Part shown: piece by piece, positions 8,997-19,025 of the stretch
Position numbering within the stretch: position 1 is the stretch's first letter
Layout: the number at the start of each line of letters is the position of its first letter
NCBI GenBank assembly: GCA_002007465.1
Contig: LNAC01000232.1
Location: 2,014,146-2,078,145, forward strand
Origin: Ailurus styani
Lineage: Eukaryota > Chordata > Mammalia > Carnivora > Ailuridae
Direction of reading: 5' to 3'
Length of the DNA stretch: 64,000 nucleotides
Program-made: the position numbers and the translations under genes
Notes under the pieces: model-generated
What the model saw: only the letters and a program-made list of their open reading frames with translations
What the model was told of the DNA's origin: nothing
Databases searched by the model: none

Positions 8997-9195
8997 GGGA
9001 CGCCTGGGTGGCTCAGTCAGTTAAGCTGCTGCCTTTGGCTTAGGTCATGATCCCAGCGTCCTGGGATTGAGTCCCGCATCAGGCTCCTTGCTCAGTGGGG
9101 AGCCTGCTTCTCTCTCTGCCTCTGCCTGCCACTCTGCCAGCTTGTGGTCTCTCCCTCTCTCTCTGACAAACGAATAAATAAAATCTTTATTTAAA
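8997..9195 (+). mobile_element. SINEC
   Basis: Complete element from GACGCCTGGGTGGCTCAGT to the AATAAATAAAATCTTT…A tail, with target-site duplication AAAAGCTCATTT at 8985-8996 and 9196-9207. Confidence 0.93.
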
Positions 9196-9272
9196 AAAAG
9201 CTCATTTAACTATAAAAGCTCTCTAACTGGGAGACCAGGAAAAACTTGGAGGGGGTATTTTTTGAGCTGGTT

Positions 9273-9468
9273 TTTTTTTTTTTTTAGATTTTATTTATTT
9301 ATTTGACAGAGAGAGCACAAGCAATGGGAGTGGCAGGCAGAGGCAGAGGGAAAAGCAGGTTCCCTGCTGACCAGGGAGCCCCATGATGCAGGGCTCGATC
9401 CCAGGACTCTGAGATCATGACCAGAGCCGAAGACAGATGCCTAACCAACTAAGCCACCCAGGTGCCCC
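9273..9468 (-). mobile_element. SINEC
   Basis: Poly-T start, AGATTTTATTTATTTATTTGACAG and GCCACCCAGGTGCCCC end. Target-site duplication TGAGCTGGTT at 9263-9272 and 9469-9478. Inverted relative to the SINE 77 bp to its left. Confidence 0.92.
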
Positions 9469-9499
9469 TGAGCTGGTTCTTAAAAGATGACTAAATGTC

Positions 9500-9770
9500 A
9501 ACAGTCTACCTTAACAAAGGGGTCCACATTTACTGAGCACATTTTGCTTCCTGGACACTTTGCATATATTATTTCACTTAGTCCTCATAATACACCTGAG
9601 AGGTAGGGTCTATTACTCCTTTATTTACAGCTAACATGGTCAAGAGTGAGTGGTAGTATACCCATTTTGCAGAGAAAAGAATTAAGGCTCAGGGAAATGA
9701 TTTTCCCAAGATAGCACAGATGATGAAGGATGGATCAAGACTTAAACCAGGACCAAAGATCTGCCAGCCT
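9500..9770 (-). repeat. MIR
   Basis: Reverse MIR landmarks: ACATTTACTGAGCAC, TATTTCACTTAGTCCTCATAA, CATTTTGCAGAGAAAAG and GACTTAAACCAGG. Confidence 0.65.
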
Positions 9771-11395
9771 GTCCTTCCAATGTGTGTGGGGGTCTCAAGG
9801 AACCTTGGATGACTGTAGCTTAGTTTGTATTGGGGGAGCCATAAGTGATAAGACCAAAATGGCTCAGATTCCATGGAGCCTTGAATGCCAAGCCAGACTA
9901 TCTGGAATGAAAAAGGCAGCACAGTCACATCTTCTGGTTCTCTGCTGCTGATTCACAGATGGAGAGACTGATAACCTTGCAAGATGTTGCCTGTCCCTGG
10001 ACCCTCCTCTTCTGTCCCTCACCCTCACCCTCAACCTTCAGAGACCTTGACCCAGCCTCACAGGGACTCAAAGTTCCTAATCAATGAGAGGCCTCATTGG
10101 GAAGGTCTGTAACTGAAAGAATGAGTTGTTTTCCAGACTCTCCTTTCTCCCCACTGAGAGATCTTTCAAGTCCCAGGGCCCAAAGAGAAACTTGCCCAAA
10201 TCTGTCCTCCCTAAGCATCCCTGTATCACTTAGCTCTTCACCCAAGGGGCTGAAATCTTAACGGAAGCACTTCACGCAGAATGAGGGCTCAAGGGAACAC
10301 TATCCTGAAGCATTAGGTGGGCCCTCCTTAGGTCCCTCAAATCCCACTGCAGAGATACTCCTAACATTTAGTTGTTTATCTCTCACAGTTCAAACCCAGA
10401 ATAAAACTGCCTTATGAGGGGACCCACCCTATGTAGCTGTACCACTTTCATCTGTCCTTGACCCCCCAGTGAAGACTCCAGCCACTGAGGACCCCAGAGC
10501 TCTTTTCTCAGTCCCCCAGCCCCACTCCATCCCCAGTCAGGCCAGAAGACACAGCAGCCCCCAGCTGCATTCAGTGATTAATGAACTCCCTAGGCTTTGG
10601 GGCTATTTTGGGGCCTGGAAGTCATTCCTGCTATGATTGAGAGCTGGCCCTGCCGGGCTCCAGCCATCTGTCACTGGAGACAGGTCCAAGCAGGGGGCTT
10701 AAGGGACACATGCTCCCCAAGAGACTGCCAAGCATGGCTCTGGCTCAGCCCTATCTCCCCTCCTTCTAGGGAACACATGGCAAGGAGAGACCTCCAGGGG
10801 CTCAAGAGGATACCATGGCGAGAGCCAGAGAACTACAGATCCCAGACTGCCATGGGGCTAGGTTGTTTTGGTCTCTCTGGGCCAGGTGGGGAGGTGATGC
10901 TAGGTTCTGTGGGCCTTGCCCAGGCAGCCCTAAGGACACCCAAGTGGAGGTGTACATAAATCTCAGCAGTACCATGATATGATATCCACAATCCACATGT
11001 CGTAAATTCCACACATCCCACACCAAGGTACAATCTTGGGAAGACGACAGAACTCACTTAGTGTGACTCAGGAACCCTCAACCCAACTCTAAAGCATAGA
11101 ACCCCAGGTACACACAGTTTCAATGTCACAGAATCCCAAAGATATACAACCCCATGAATGCGCAGACCCAGTGATACAACCTGAGCGATGCATAACCCTG
11201 TTTGTACAGACTCCCAGAGAGAGATAAAATGGTGACATACAATCCTTATGCCACACAAGTCTATTCATCCCATCATTCATGAACTCACTAGCTGAGTTTA
11301 TGTTGGTCCTGTCCTACCTCAACATTTTTTCCTTCTGGACACTGACCCCAGTCATCTTAAGATCCCATTAAACTAGACAATTTAGGAAAGGTTTG
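9771..11395. other. KCNIP2 intron, no gene recognised
   Basis: Mostly unique sequence without coding signal. It contains a cluster of muscle-type motifs (10562-10629): E-box CAGCTG, GATTAATGA, CTATTTTGG and CATTCCT. Confidence 0.5.
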
Positions 11396-11399
11396 TGCC

Positions 11400-11760
11400 T
11401 TTTCTCTGTTCTGCTGCAAGCTTCCCCCTTTTATCCCTGCAAGGAGCCTCGCCCCTTATATCCACCTGCTCAAGGCCCCCTCCTCTATCCTCAGTAAGAA
11501 GTCCTGCCTCATCCTTCACCATGCCAGGGACCATGATGCCCCTCGTCCTTTCCTCTTTGAAGACCCCTATCCTCCGCCTTCTCTGTAAGAAACCCTATCC
11601 CTAGCTCCACTCTGTCGGGGAGCTTGCCCTTTAAACCCTTTCTTTTGAGGGATCCTGCTCCCTCCATCTCTGTAAGGGGCCCTTCCCCTCCCCACCCCTG
11701 TAAGGTTCTTATCCCACTTCACTCACTTTTTGAAGGGTCCAGCCCCTTCCTCCCTTCCTC
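11400..11760. repeat. Highly diverged pyrimidine-rich tandem array (about 28-33-bp units)
   Basis: Around ten degenerate units of the form CTCTGTAAGG-n-CCTGCCCCTCCC recur, for example near 11438, 11489, 11581, 11610, 11669, 11694 and 11727. The array stops just short of the donor of the 11765-11852 exon. On the KCNIP2 transcript strand it is G/A-rich with GGGG runs. Confidence 0.5.
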
Positions 11761-11764
11761 ATAC

Positions 11765-11852
11765 CTGGCGACAGCGAACCAGTCACCAGCTGGTAGAGGG
11801 ATCTCGCTGCCTGCCCCAACGGGCTCCGGCACCTGCGGGGGCATCGGTTCAT
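11765..11852 (-). CDS. KCNIP2: KCNIP2 alternative first exon (MNRCPRR N-terminus)
   Basis: ATG at 11852 (context AGAACCATGA) opens MNRCPRRCRSPLGQAARSLY then QLVTGSLSP, ending CCAG|GTATGAG at 11765. The final G completes Asp with the common exon (…[13 protein letters not shown]), which matches a known short KChIP2 isoform. The segment is Arg/Cys-rich (Cys4, Cys8) and has no LLPCC motif, so membrane attachment would differ from the main isoform; that is inference. It lies at the edge of a CpG-rich, Sp1-site-rich region (11853-12110), indicating a separate promoter. Confidence 0.93.
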
Positions 11853-12110
11853 GGTTCTGCTGAGAGCACACCGGCCGAGCTCCGCCCCCAAGGCCCGGGG
11901 CAGTCGGGTCTCCGCCCCCACTCGAGTGGGCCCCGCGTGGGCGGCGCGGGAGGGCCGGACCGGCAGGACCAGAATCTCGGACAGCAGAGTCTTCTTCCGC
12001 TCACTGTCTCCTCCGGGCTGCAAGAGGGGAAAACGCACCCTGGCCCCGTCACCTGAAGCACCCGTCCTTAAAGTTCCTAGACTGGGCGGGGCGGGGTGGG
12101 GGAGGGGAGG
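11853..12110 (-). promoter_or_regulatory. CpG-island promoter of the MNRCPRR first exon
   Basis: Dense CG content (around 11870-11970) and overlapping GC boxes GGGCGGGGCGGGG at 12084-12096, about 235 bp upstream of the ATG. No TATA box is seen. The start site cannot be fixed from sequence. Confidence 0.65.
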
Positions 12111-12316
12111 ACGGACTCTCACAGCCTTCTTTGGGAATGTTTTCTGGATTTCTCGTGGGGAGGGGAGGCACCCACGGGTTGTGAAAAAGGAGCTGGAGAG
12201 GGGATGATGAACCTTGTTCTTTATTGCCCCTCTTCAGCCCTTCCTTCTCTGCCTGTCGCACACCTCCTCCTCCCAATTTGGCTCGGAGACGCGAGGGGTG
12301 GGGGTAAGAGGACATA

Positions 12317-12330
12317 GTTGTCATGGCAAC
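12317..12330. promoter_or_regulatory. RFX X-box-like palindrome
   Basis: GTTGTCATGGCAAC differs at one position from the perfect X-box palindrome GTTGCCATGGCAAC. It is 465 bp upstream of the ATG at 11852. Confidence 0.55.
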
Positions 12331-12693
12331 TTCCCACACTTCCATACTTCCTAAGCCAATGGGAGAGAGGGCAAGGGGAAGGAGGAGGAGCTGGACATAG
12401 TAGTGGGGTGGCAAAAAAGAGGCGGCTGCCAATCCCTTTCTTCTCATAACTTTCTGTTTTGTGTCCCTGTTTTGCTCCAGTGGCTTCACATTCTCCCATC
12501 ATATGCCACCAGCCAAATGCATGAAGGACAAGCTCTCCTCCCCTCAGTCCCAGCCCCGACCCTTTCCAGGATTCTTCTCTATCGGGCTGTACCCAAAGTA
12601 AACCCTTTCAGGACCCATTGACGGCTTCAAACTGCAGGGGCAGCCTACAGGAGAGACATAGTTCCACTCCTCCCACTGGGATCCTGTATTTTT

Positions 12694-12723
12694 GCCTAAA
12701 AATCCTACATTTAGGATTTAGGC
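12694..12723. repeat. Imperfect inverted repeat (hairpin)
   Basis: GCCTAAAAATCCTA and TAGGATTTAGGC form a 12-bp stem with a 2-nt bulge and a 4-nt loop. Confidence 0.6.
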
Positions 12724-14070
12724 GAGAGTCATCTCTAAACTCCACGCAAATTTTGCCGCTTGATTTGGAGGCGACATCCCGATTTGGAATCAGCTCCGTA
12801 AGCATGGCTGCTCTATGACCACACGGGGGCGCCCTAGACTGGGGAAATGATATTTATGAACCGAGGGACCCCAGTTCAGGCCTTGGCCAGCCAGATCCCA
12901 GCTCTCTCCTCATCGTCCTCAGTCCTTTCTTTGCTTCCGGCTTGGACAGGACTTTAACTGATGTTTTTTCCCACGACACCACACTTCCAAGTAGCCCTGC
13001 CAGGCTTGGAAGACCAGAGGGGGTAGATTCTACCCCCACCCCCTAAAAACTCCCCCAGCTTTGAGTCTGGAGGAGTGGGGGAGGAAAGTTATGGGGGTAT
13101 ACCCAGGATGCCTTGATAACTTACGGACTCCCTCTCTATCAACCTAATGGACCAGACAGAAACCAAAGACCACCCCCATATCCATCGCAGGAGTGCCACC
13201 TGCCCAGGGAAGGAACTTTGGGAACTAGGAAGGCAACGCAGTACATCCATCCAGAGCGCTCTTCAGCACCTCGGACAACGACTCCCCTTCAGGCTTCAGC
13301 TGGGGCGTCTCAGGGCACCCAGCACCTTATCACCTTATTAGGGGGAGTCCCAACTCAAATGTCTCCTGCTGTAAGATAAGTCCTCCTTCGAAAGGAGAGT
13401 TCCTGGCAGTGCTATTTCTACTTTCCAAGTCACGTGTGGAGCTATCTACAGTGAGGATGCTGATGATGAACACCATTCTTGACACTTGTCAACATTTGGC
13501 CTGTTTCCCTTTGGAGACAGACAGGCAAGATGTAGTAATCTCCATTATAGAGATGAGAAAAGTGAGACCCAGAGAGCAAAAGTAATAGAAAGCTCATTCC
13601 TGCACCTTCCAATACAAGTGCTTCCCACCTCCGCCCAGTCTCTTTCAAATAGGCAAGTGGGAAAGGGATGATTCCACTAAAGGGGAGAATCAATTAAAGC
13701 AGGAAGCAAACACTAATGTGGTGCTAATCAGTGCCCTGGGGCCTTAAACTCTCAAGGATCCTGAGTTGGTGAGAACAGAGGTCAAAGCAGAGCTGGACCT
13801 TTGGATTCCATCCCAGTCTGAACCACTTCTAGGGCACATCTGGGGCCTGCTTGGGCCAAAGGGCGCTCCCTTCTGGGAGTCTCAGCATAGGAACTAGGAC
13901 TTCTCTAGGGTCAATGAATAGGGGACACATTTTCCCAAGGCATTAGATCCTAGTTCTGTTCACCATCCTGGAGACTTAACCCCAACTCCCCTAAGAACAG
14001 ACAAAGATCATGGGCTCCCCCCACTTCCCCAACTTGTTTCAGACATAGGAGACAGGCTACCTCCTCCCAT
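12724..14070. other. KCNIP2 intron, no gene recognised
   Basis: Unique-looking sequence. A weak CTCF-like CCACACGGGGGCGCC is at 12819-12833. No exon with matching phase and a recognisable peptide was found. Confidence 0.45.
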
Positions 14071-15150
14071 TCATTGTTGGAGTTCCTGGGCAGGTTGCAC
14101 AACGAGACAGAAAACACACACACATGGAAATGTATACAAGATGACACAGTCACCCACACAAACACGTGGGTCTGCCTACCAAACCCAGGAATATGTGAGG
14201 CCCCAGATGTACTCCATACGGTGGGAGACAGAGCATGCCTGGGCAGCAAAGTAGTCTGGGGAGGCCACATGAAACTTCCAGGCCAAGAGCTTCTATCTCT
14301 GGGTCTGGAGGGGAAGCTAGAGGGGGTGTTTTCCTTCAGAATTGGATGAAGTTCTTAGGGGGTGGTTGAGGGTTAAAGGAGCTTCAGTTGAAAGAATGAT
14401 CTCTGAGTACTTTCTTGGGGGGGGGGGTGATGACCCAACACTAAACAAAGCCTCCCCTTAAGAGCCAGGTGCTGTTCTTGGGAGCCAGGCTGGGCAGACA
14501 CTAGAGTCCCTCCTTGGGTCCACCTGGGCTGTTTGTGGAAAACGTAGGGAAGCAGTGGTGTGTGGTAAAGGTCCCCTTCTACACCAGGAAACCAGAGAGG
14601 CAGCAAGGGTGAGATGCATCATAGACATTCACAGAACCCACTGCAGACATTGCCACATGAAAGTACACAATTGGCACGAAATGCCAATGTAATCTGCATA
14701 GTCTCACAATCACAAAAACAATCACAAACACAATCACAACCTACTTTAACAAATGCTTGTCTCAGGAGGGTCACAGTCATAAAGTCTTATAAAGAGATAT
14801 TCCCCCCATAAAGTGAAGCCCTGACACAGTCTGATAGTCACATGTCACTTCATACAGAATCACACACTCAAAACACAGAGCTGCACATAGAACAGAGACA
14901 CATGGTCAAAACAACTTCATTAGTACAACAGAGTCCTACACAACCTCACTCAAACATCCGACAAGATCATACAGTTGCACAGCCAACAGAATCACACTCA
15001 CCCTATATCACCAAGCCTAGGGCACATGGCAACCAGCTGAGGGAGGTGCACACACATATACACACACAGACACACACAAAGAATGACAGGCGCTCACGCA
15101 CGTAACACCTCCCACTCCAGACACTCTCCTAGCTTTGTGTCACACACGCC
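14071..15150 (+). repeat. Scattered CA-rich low-complexity DNA
   Basis: CACACACA and CACAATCACAAA-type motifs are frequent at 14110-14170 and 14620-15150, in the first KCNIP2 intron close to exon 1. UG-rich in the transcript. ORFs here are compositional. Confidence 0.5.
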
Positions 15151-15367
15151 CACACCTGCTGCCTCTCTCCACCTGCCCGCCCGTCTCCCCCACCCCCCAC
15201 GGGATCCAAGGCTTTGAACCCCAGTGTCCTGCTGCCCAGAACAGCCTGGAGGGTGCCTGGGAATGGGGCAGAGTGTGAGTAAGGGCCTGGCCAGGGTCAG
15301 ATAGGCTTAAGGGTCTGGGGGGATGGAATCTACACACCCTCCCGCGACCCTTGAGCCCCTGACTCAC

Positions 15368-15440
15368 CTGTGAGCTGGTCATAGGATCCGTCCAGGTCTC
15401 GGGAATCGGACAAACTCTCCTTGCGGCCCTGGCCCCGCAT
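15368..15440 (-). CDS. KCNIP2: KCNIP2 exon 1, main N-terminus ([20 protein letters not shown])
   Basis: ATG at 15440 (context GGGGGCCATGC) opens [20 protein letters not shown] then DQLT, ending ACAG|GTGAGTC at 15368. The last G joins exon 2 (2087-2182) as Gly: …[13 protein letters not shown]. This is the N-terminus of the canonical KChIP2 isoforms (with or without the 54-nt cassette exon). It is the most upstream coding exon and lies in a CpG-rich region, so this is the main promoter. There is no signal peptide; membrane attachment comes from the Cys pair in exon 2. Confidence 0.96.
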
Positions 15441-15790
15441 GGCCCCCGGCGCCCCCGTCCCGTCCCTCCTGGGCCGTGGGAGGGGGGCGCCGGGTAGCCA
15501 AGATAGGGAGCTCACACGGCGCCCCCTGGCGGCGTTGCACGCTGTCTGGGCTGGGGCTGAGTCTGGGATGGACTGGGGTCCCGCTGCGGGTCCTGGGGCA
15601 GAAGCGGGAGGCTTGGGCAGTAGGTGAGCGCAGAGCCGGAGGCAGAACGGAGCTAAGCACACGGAGCCAGAGCCAAGCCGCCTCTCTCCTCCCGCCCCCT
15701 CCCCGCGGCTGTCACCGCCGCCTCCCCCCTTTGGCGCTGCCGGGATTGGCTCCCCCTACCCCCGCCCCCTCCTCTTTGCAGCTCGGGGGA
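15441..15790 (-). promoter_or_regulatory. KCNIP2: KCNIP2 5'UTR and CpG-island promoter
   Basis: GC- and CpG-rich, with C-rich Sp1-type runs (15690-15730, 15760-15775) and an inverted CCAAT box (ATTGG at 15745-15749; CCAAT on the KCNIP2 strand), about 305 bp upstream of the ATG. No TATA box. The transcription start is not determinable from sequence. Confidence 0.75.
15519..15533 (-). promoter_or_regulatory. CTCF-type motif at the KCNIP2 promoter
   Basis: GCGCCCCCTGGCGGC; the reverse complement GCCGCCAGGGGGCGC is a close match to the CTCF core CCNCCAGGGGGCGC. It lies within the 5'UTR/promoter. Confidence 0.6.
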
Positions 15791-17340
15791 GGAACCCGGT
15801 GAAAGGGTGAGCTGGGAAGTGCGGGGAGAAAGACTGGTTCTCCAGCAACACTACCCCCAATACCTGAAGCCATGGGTCCTGGCGGTGGAGGAGGGAGCAG
15901 GGCCAGAAAGGACCCACTGTGAGGAAACGGTGACCCCCCCCCCAACTCTTAGGCACTCCTTCCCCCACCATCAGCACCAGCCGGGGTAAGTCTGTCCTGT
16001 CCAGGTCAGTCTCCATGTCAGCCCCCATCTTCTCTACTGTTCTCCTCCCTATATGGGTCTCTGTGGCACCCTGCCACCGCCCACCCTGCTAGGAGGGGGT
16101 TAGGGATGCAGTGCAAAGATCAGCCCAGCCTCCAACAGATTCATCTCAGGCCAGTGGACCACAGTTTTCTCTTCTCTGAGACAGACCCCAACCCTCAGCC
16201 ACTGCAAGACCCTGTCTCTGGGCTACATCCATTCTGTTGGTATCTTCTTCCCTGATCTAATGACCCCCATTGAGCCACCAGGAAGAAAAGGAAAAGAGTG
16301 AACCAGGTGTTTCTCAAGACTGCTTTGTTCCTTTTTCCCTTTCAACTTTCCTGCCCTTCTCTCTTGTCACCTACCCTGTCCTAGATTCCTTGTTTTCCAG
16401 AAGATTTGGGGAGTGACTGAATGATGTGGGGGCTCCAGATGAGGATACAGAGTGGGGAAGAAATGCCCTTGTTATGAGGCCCCCTTCCCTTGGATTAGCT
16501 CCTTTTCTGAAGCCAAGGGGCTATCACTGAGCTGGGCTGCCTCCAGCTCTCCCAGGAATGGCTACTGAGTGACTGAGCCTACTTGTCTGACCTTCCCCAG
16601 GCTCTTCACTGGACTGCTAGCACAAGAGCCCCCAACCTGCCAGAAGGAAGGGGGGGGCAGTGTCTGGTGGGTCTGGAGGGTATGGTGGCAGTGTCCCATG
16701 TGATCCTCTCGCCTGACCAATGGCTTCTCTGGAGGAGTGACCTGCTGAGACTGAAAGCTTCAGCTAAAGTGACCCCAGCACATTTAATGTCTTCAATTGG
16801 ATTTAATTTCTAAGCACTTGATTCAATTAACTCAGCAGGAACTGTGGTAGGAGTTTAGGCATGGGAGGGGGACAAGCAGCTAAAAGAAGGATTATTTCTG
16901 GGAGCAATGCCCTGCTCCTGGTTTTCCCCTGGCTCTGGAGGGTTCTCCACAGACCTGGCACAGACATTGGGGCATGAACAGAGCATGGGCAGTCCCTTTA
17001 GGGGCTGAATTCTAGAGGATGACAGGACTCCTGTATGGAGTTCTTAGAACAGATATATGTAAATGGACCAAGAGATGGGCTTTTACAACGGAGGGCAAGG
17101 AGTCCTTCACTACTGCTTCATGCCCTGGTTCATTTCATAGGAAAGGAATCCATAAACAGCAAAGGCAAGGGAGGCTATACTTCTCTGAACCTAACTGGTT
17201 TCCACTAAAGCCAGGAGAACTTAGGGGAGAGTAAGGATAGGCAGAGGTCCCCTAGGCAGACTGGACAGCACTTGGGAGATTACCTTAACTCTGAGAAATG
17301 AGGTCTGAGTAACAGAGATGAAGAAAAAACGAACAAAAGA
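15791..17340. other. Intergenic region between KCNIP2 promoter and ARMH3 3' end
   Basis: No exon or repeat is recognised. At 16815-16821 CACTTGA (TCAAGTG on minus, NKX2-5 type) sits beside ATTCAATTAA, about 1.4 kb upstream of KCNIP2 exon 1. Both genes point left, so this is an upstream/downstream spacer. Confidence 0.5.
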
Positions 17341-18184
17341 CACGAAAAAGACTGTCCCATACAAATCAATTTTAATAACTTCAACTTGCCATCAGCTTCC
17401 AGCTCCAGCTCCTCTGGAGTTTATCACTGTGGAGAACACTACATGCCCCAGGCTGAGCTACCCCAACTAGTGATCAGATGACCCCATCCCTGATCGCTCA
17501 GGAATCTATACATGGCAGCATGCTGGTGGATTCTCTGGAACTAGTACGTATCTGCTCAACGCTGGAGCCACAACTCTGGTTCCCAGGGAAGGCAATATCC
17601 TGAAGAGATCTGAAGCTAAGTGGAACAGCAGCCAGGGAGGGCCCAGACCTGCATTCACTGCTGCTTTCCTGCACTTATTCCCAGAGTCTTCCTGTGCTGC
17701 TTGTTCCCTGCCGGCCCAAGGGCTTTAGAAAGTGCTTTGGAAGAGGGGAAATCTCAGAGCAGCAGCTACTTTGAAAGCAGCCGCAATATAGGGAAAGCCT
17801 ACAGCAGTCCACTGGAGGCTGTCTGGAGGAGGAATCATGGGGAGACTTGCCTGTGGCTCCACCCAGAATATGGGTAGACAGAATGGCCTCTCCATGATGC
17901 TCACCTGGCTCCCTTCTGATGGAGTGCACCCTGCCCCCAGCAGGTTCTCTCCCTTCCAGGCACCAGACCACGACAGGAACAGATTCCTCCCCAGAGGAAA
18001 TTCTTAGGCAGGCTGGATGTAAACAACAGCCGGGTTGAGGGGGCTGAGGGGGCGGAACAGTGGAGGGGAGCTCAGCAGAGGCAGGAGTCGCTCCCAGAGG
18101 AGAAGGTGATTGGGAAGGTGGGGAGGCTGCTGGAAAGGGAACCAGCAAAGTAGGCACCTGAGGGCTCCGGAAAACCTGTCAATG

Positions 18185-18190
18185 TTTATT
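18185..18190 (-). terminator. ARMH3: Candidate ARMH3 poly(A) signal AATAAA
   Basis: TTTATT on the plus strand gives AATAAA about 745 nt after the stop codon. A second possibility is ATTAAA near 17370 in a T/A-rich context, which would make a much longer 3'UTR. Which is used cannot be decided from sequence. Confidence 0.45.
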
Positions 18191-18932
18191 TCACACGCAC
18201 ACCCTAAAGACAGTTTAGACCAGACTGAAAATTAAAAGCTAAGGTTGTGACCCTACAGCGCTGACCAATCAATGGGTTGGAAGGCAGGGGAAGCTAACAG
18301 GTACTCCTGGTGCCAAGAATCAAATCCAGAAATTGGTGGCAGGACAGCAGGGCATTGGGCAGATTCTAATCTCTAGTCCCCCAGATTTAGAAAGTAGAAA
18401 AAATGTTTTCTGTTCCTATATACTACCTTGAGCTAAGGGTCCTATCGACTGGACAGAATGCCTGCAGGGGCAGGGGACACAGATTTCAAGCCCAGCTCAG
18501 CCCCAGGCCCAAAGAAAGCAGAACTGGCTCCATCTACATCTGAGACTCTGTTTTCGGAAGCCTGGGAGAACCACTGACTCAGAATATTGGCATCATCCTA
18601 AGACTTGCCCCAACAGGCCCTGAAAATTAGTCAGCAGCCACAATTTGTAATCTCCGTTGGAAATGTGAGGGGATATCCAGGGAGCCCACGTTGGAAGTCC
18701 CCACATTCTCGGAGGCTTCTCCCTGTGCCCACCCAAACCCCCCCCCCCCCAAAAAAAANTGCCCCTCCTGGCCCCTGCTGCCCAAGCTCCACTGAAGCAC
18801 GGCCTTCACCGAGAGAACTCGGTATCTGTGTTCTTCTCCAACCTTGGGGACAGCCCCTGTCCCCTCAGTCCCCCTCCAGCCCAGGAGCCTCATGGGTAAG
18901 GGCAGTCAGCAGCTGCTCAGATATGCGTGGCC
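18191..18932 (-). other. ARMH3: ARMH3 3'UTR (minimum extent)
   Basis: Runs from the stop codon to the first plausible AATAAA. Contains a poly-C/poly-A block at about 18738-18758 followed by an undetermined base (N at 18759), and no interspersed repeat. Confidence 0.6.
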
Positions 18933-19025
18933 TCAGGAGATAGTGGAGAACTCCTTGAGCAGGACTTCCTGGCTGAGTGTGTGGAAGGCCAGGTTTCTCC
19001 GGACATTGGTGCTAATGGATCGAAC
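18933..19025 (-). CDS. ARMH3: ARMH3 last coding exon (C-terminus and stop)
   Basis: After acceptor TTTCCCAG (ends 19026) the exon encodes [20 protein letters not shown], then [10 protein letters not shown] and TGA at 18935-18933. It begins in phase 0, matching the phase-0 end of the exon at 21273-21389. This is the extreme C-terminus of ARMH3 (C10orf76, UPF0668), a roughly 690-residue armadillo-like helical protein that binds PI4KB and supports Golgi PI4P pools. The C-terminal region belongs to the conserved domain named for this family. Assignment rests on recognition of the peptide and on synteny with KCNIP2. Confidence 0.93.
   Translation of the reverse strand, partial: VRSISTNVRRNLAFHTLSQEVLLKEFSTIS

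Noticed and set aside
12608..12805. 65-codon minus-strand ORF as another KCNIP2 first exon
   Set aside because: Peptide not recognised as any KChIP N-terminus and no donor giving the required phase was supported.
12819..12833. CTCF site CCACACGGGGGCGCC
   Set aside because: Deviates from the core at the CCANNAGGG position; kept only as a weak hint.
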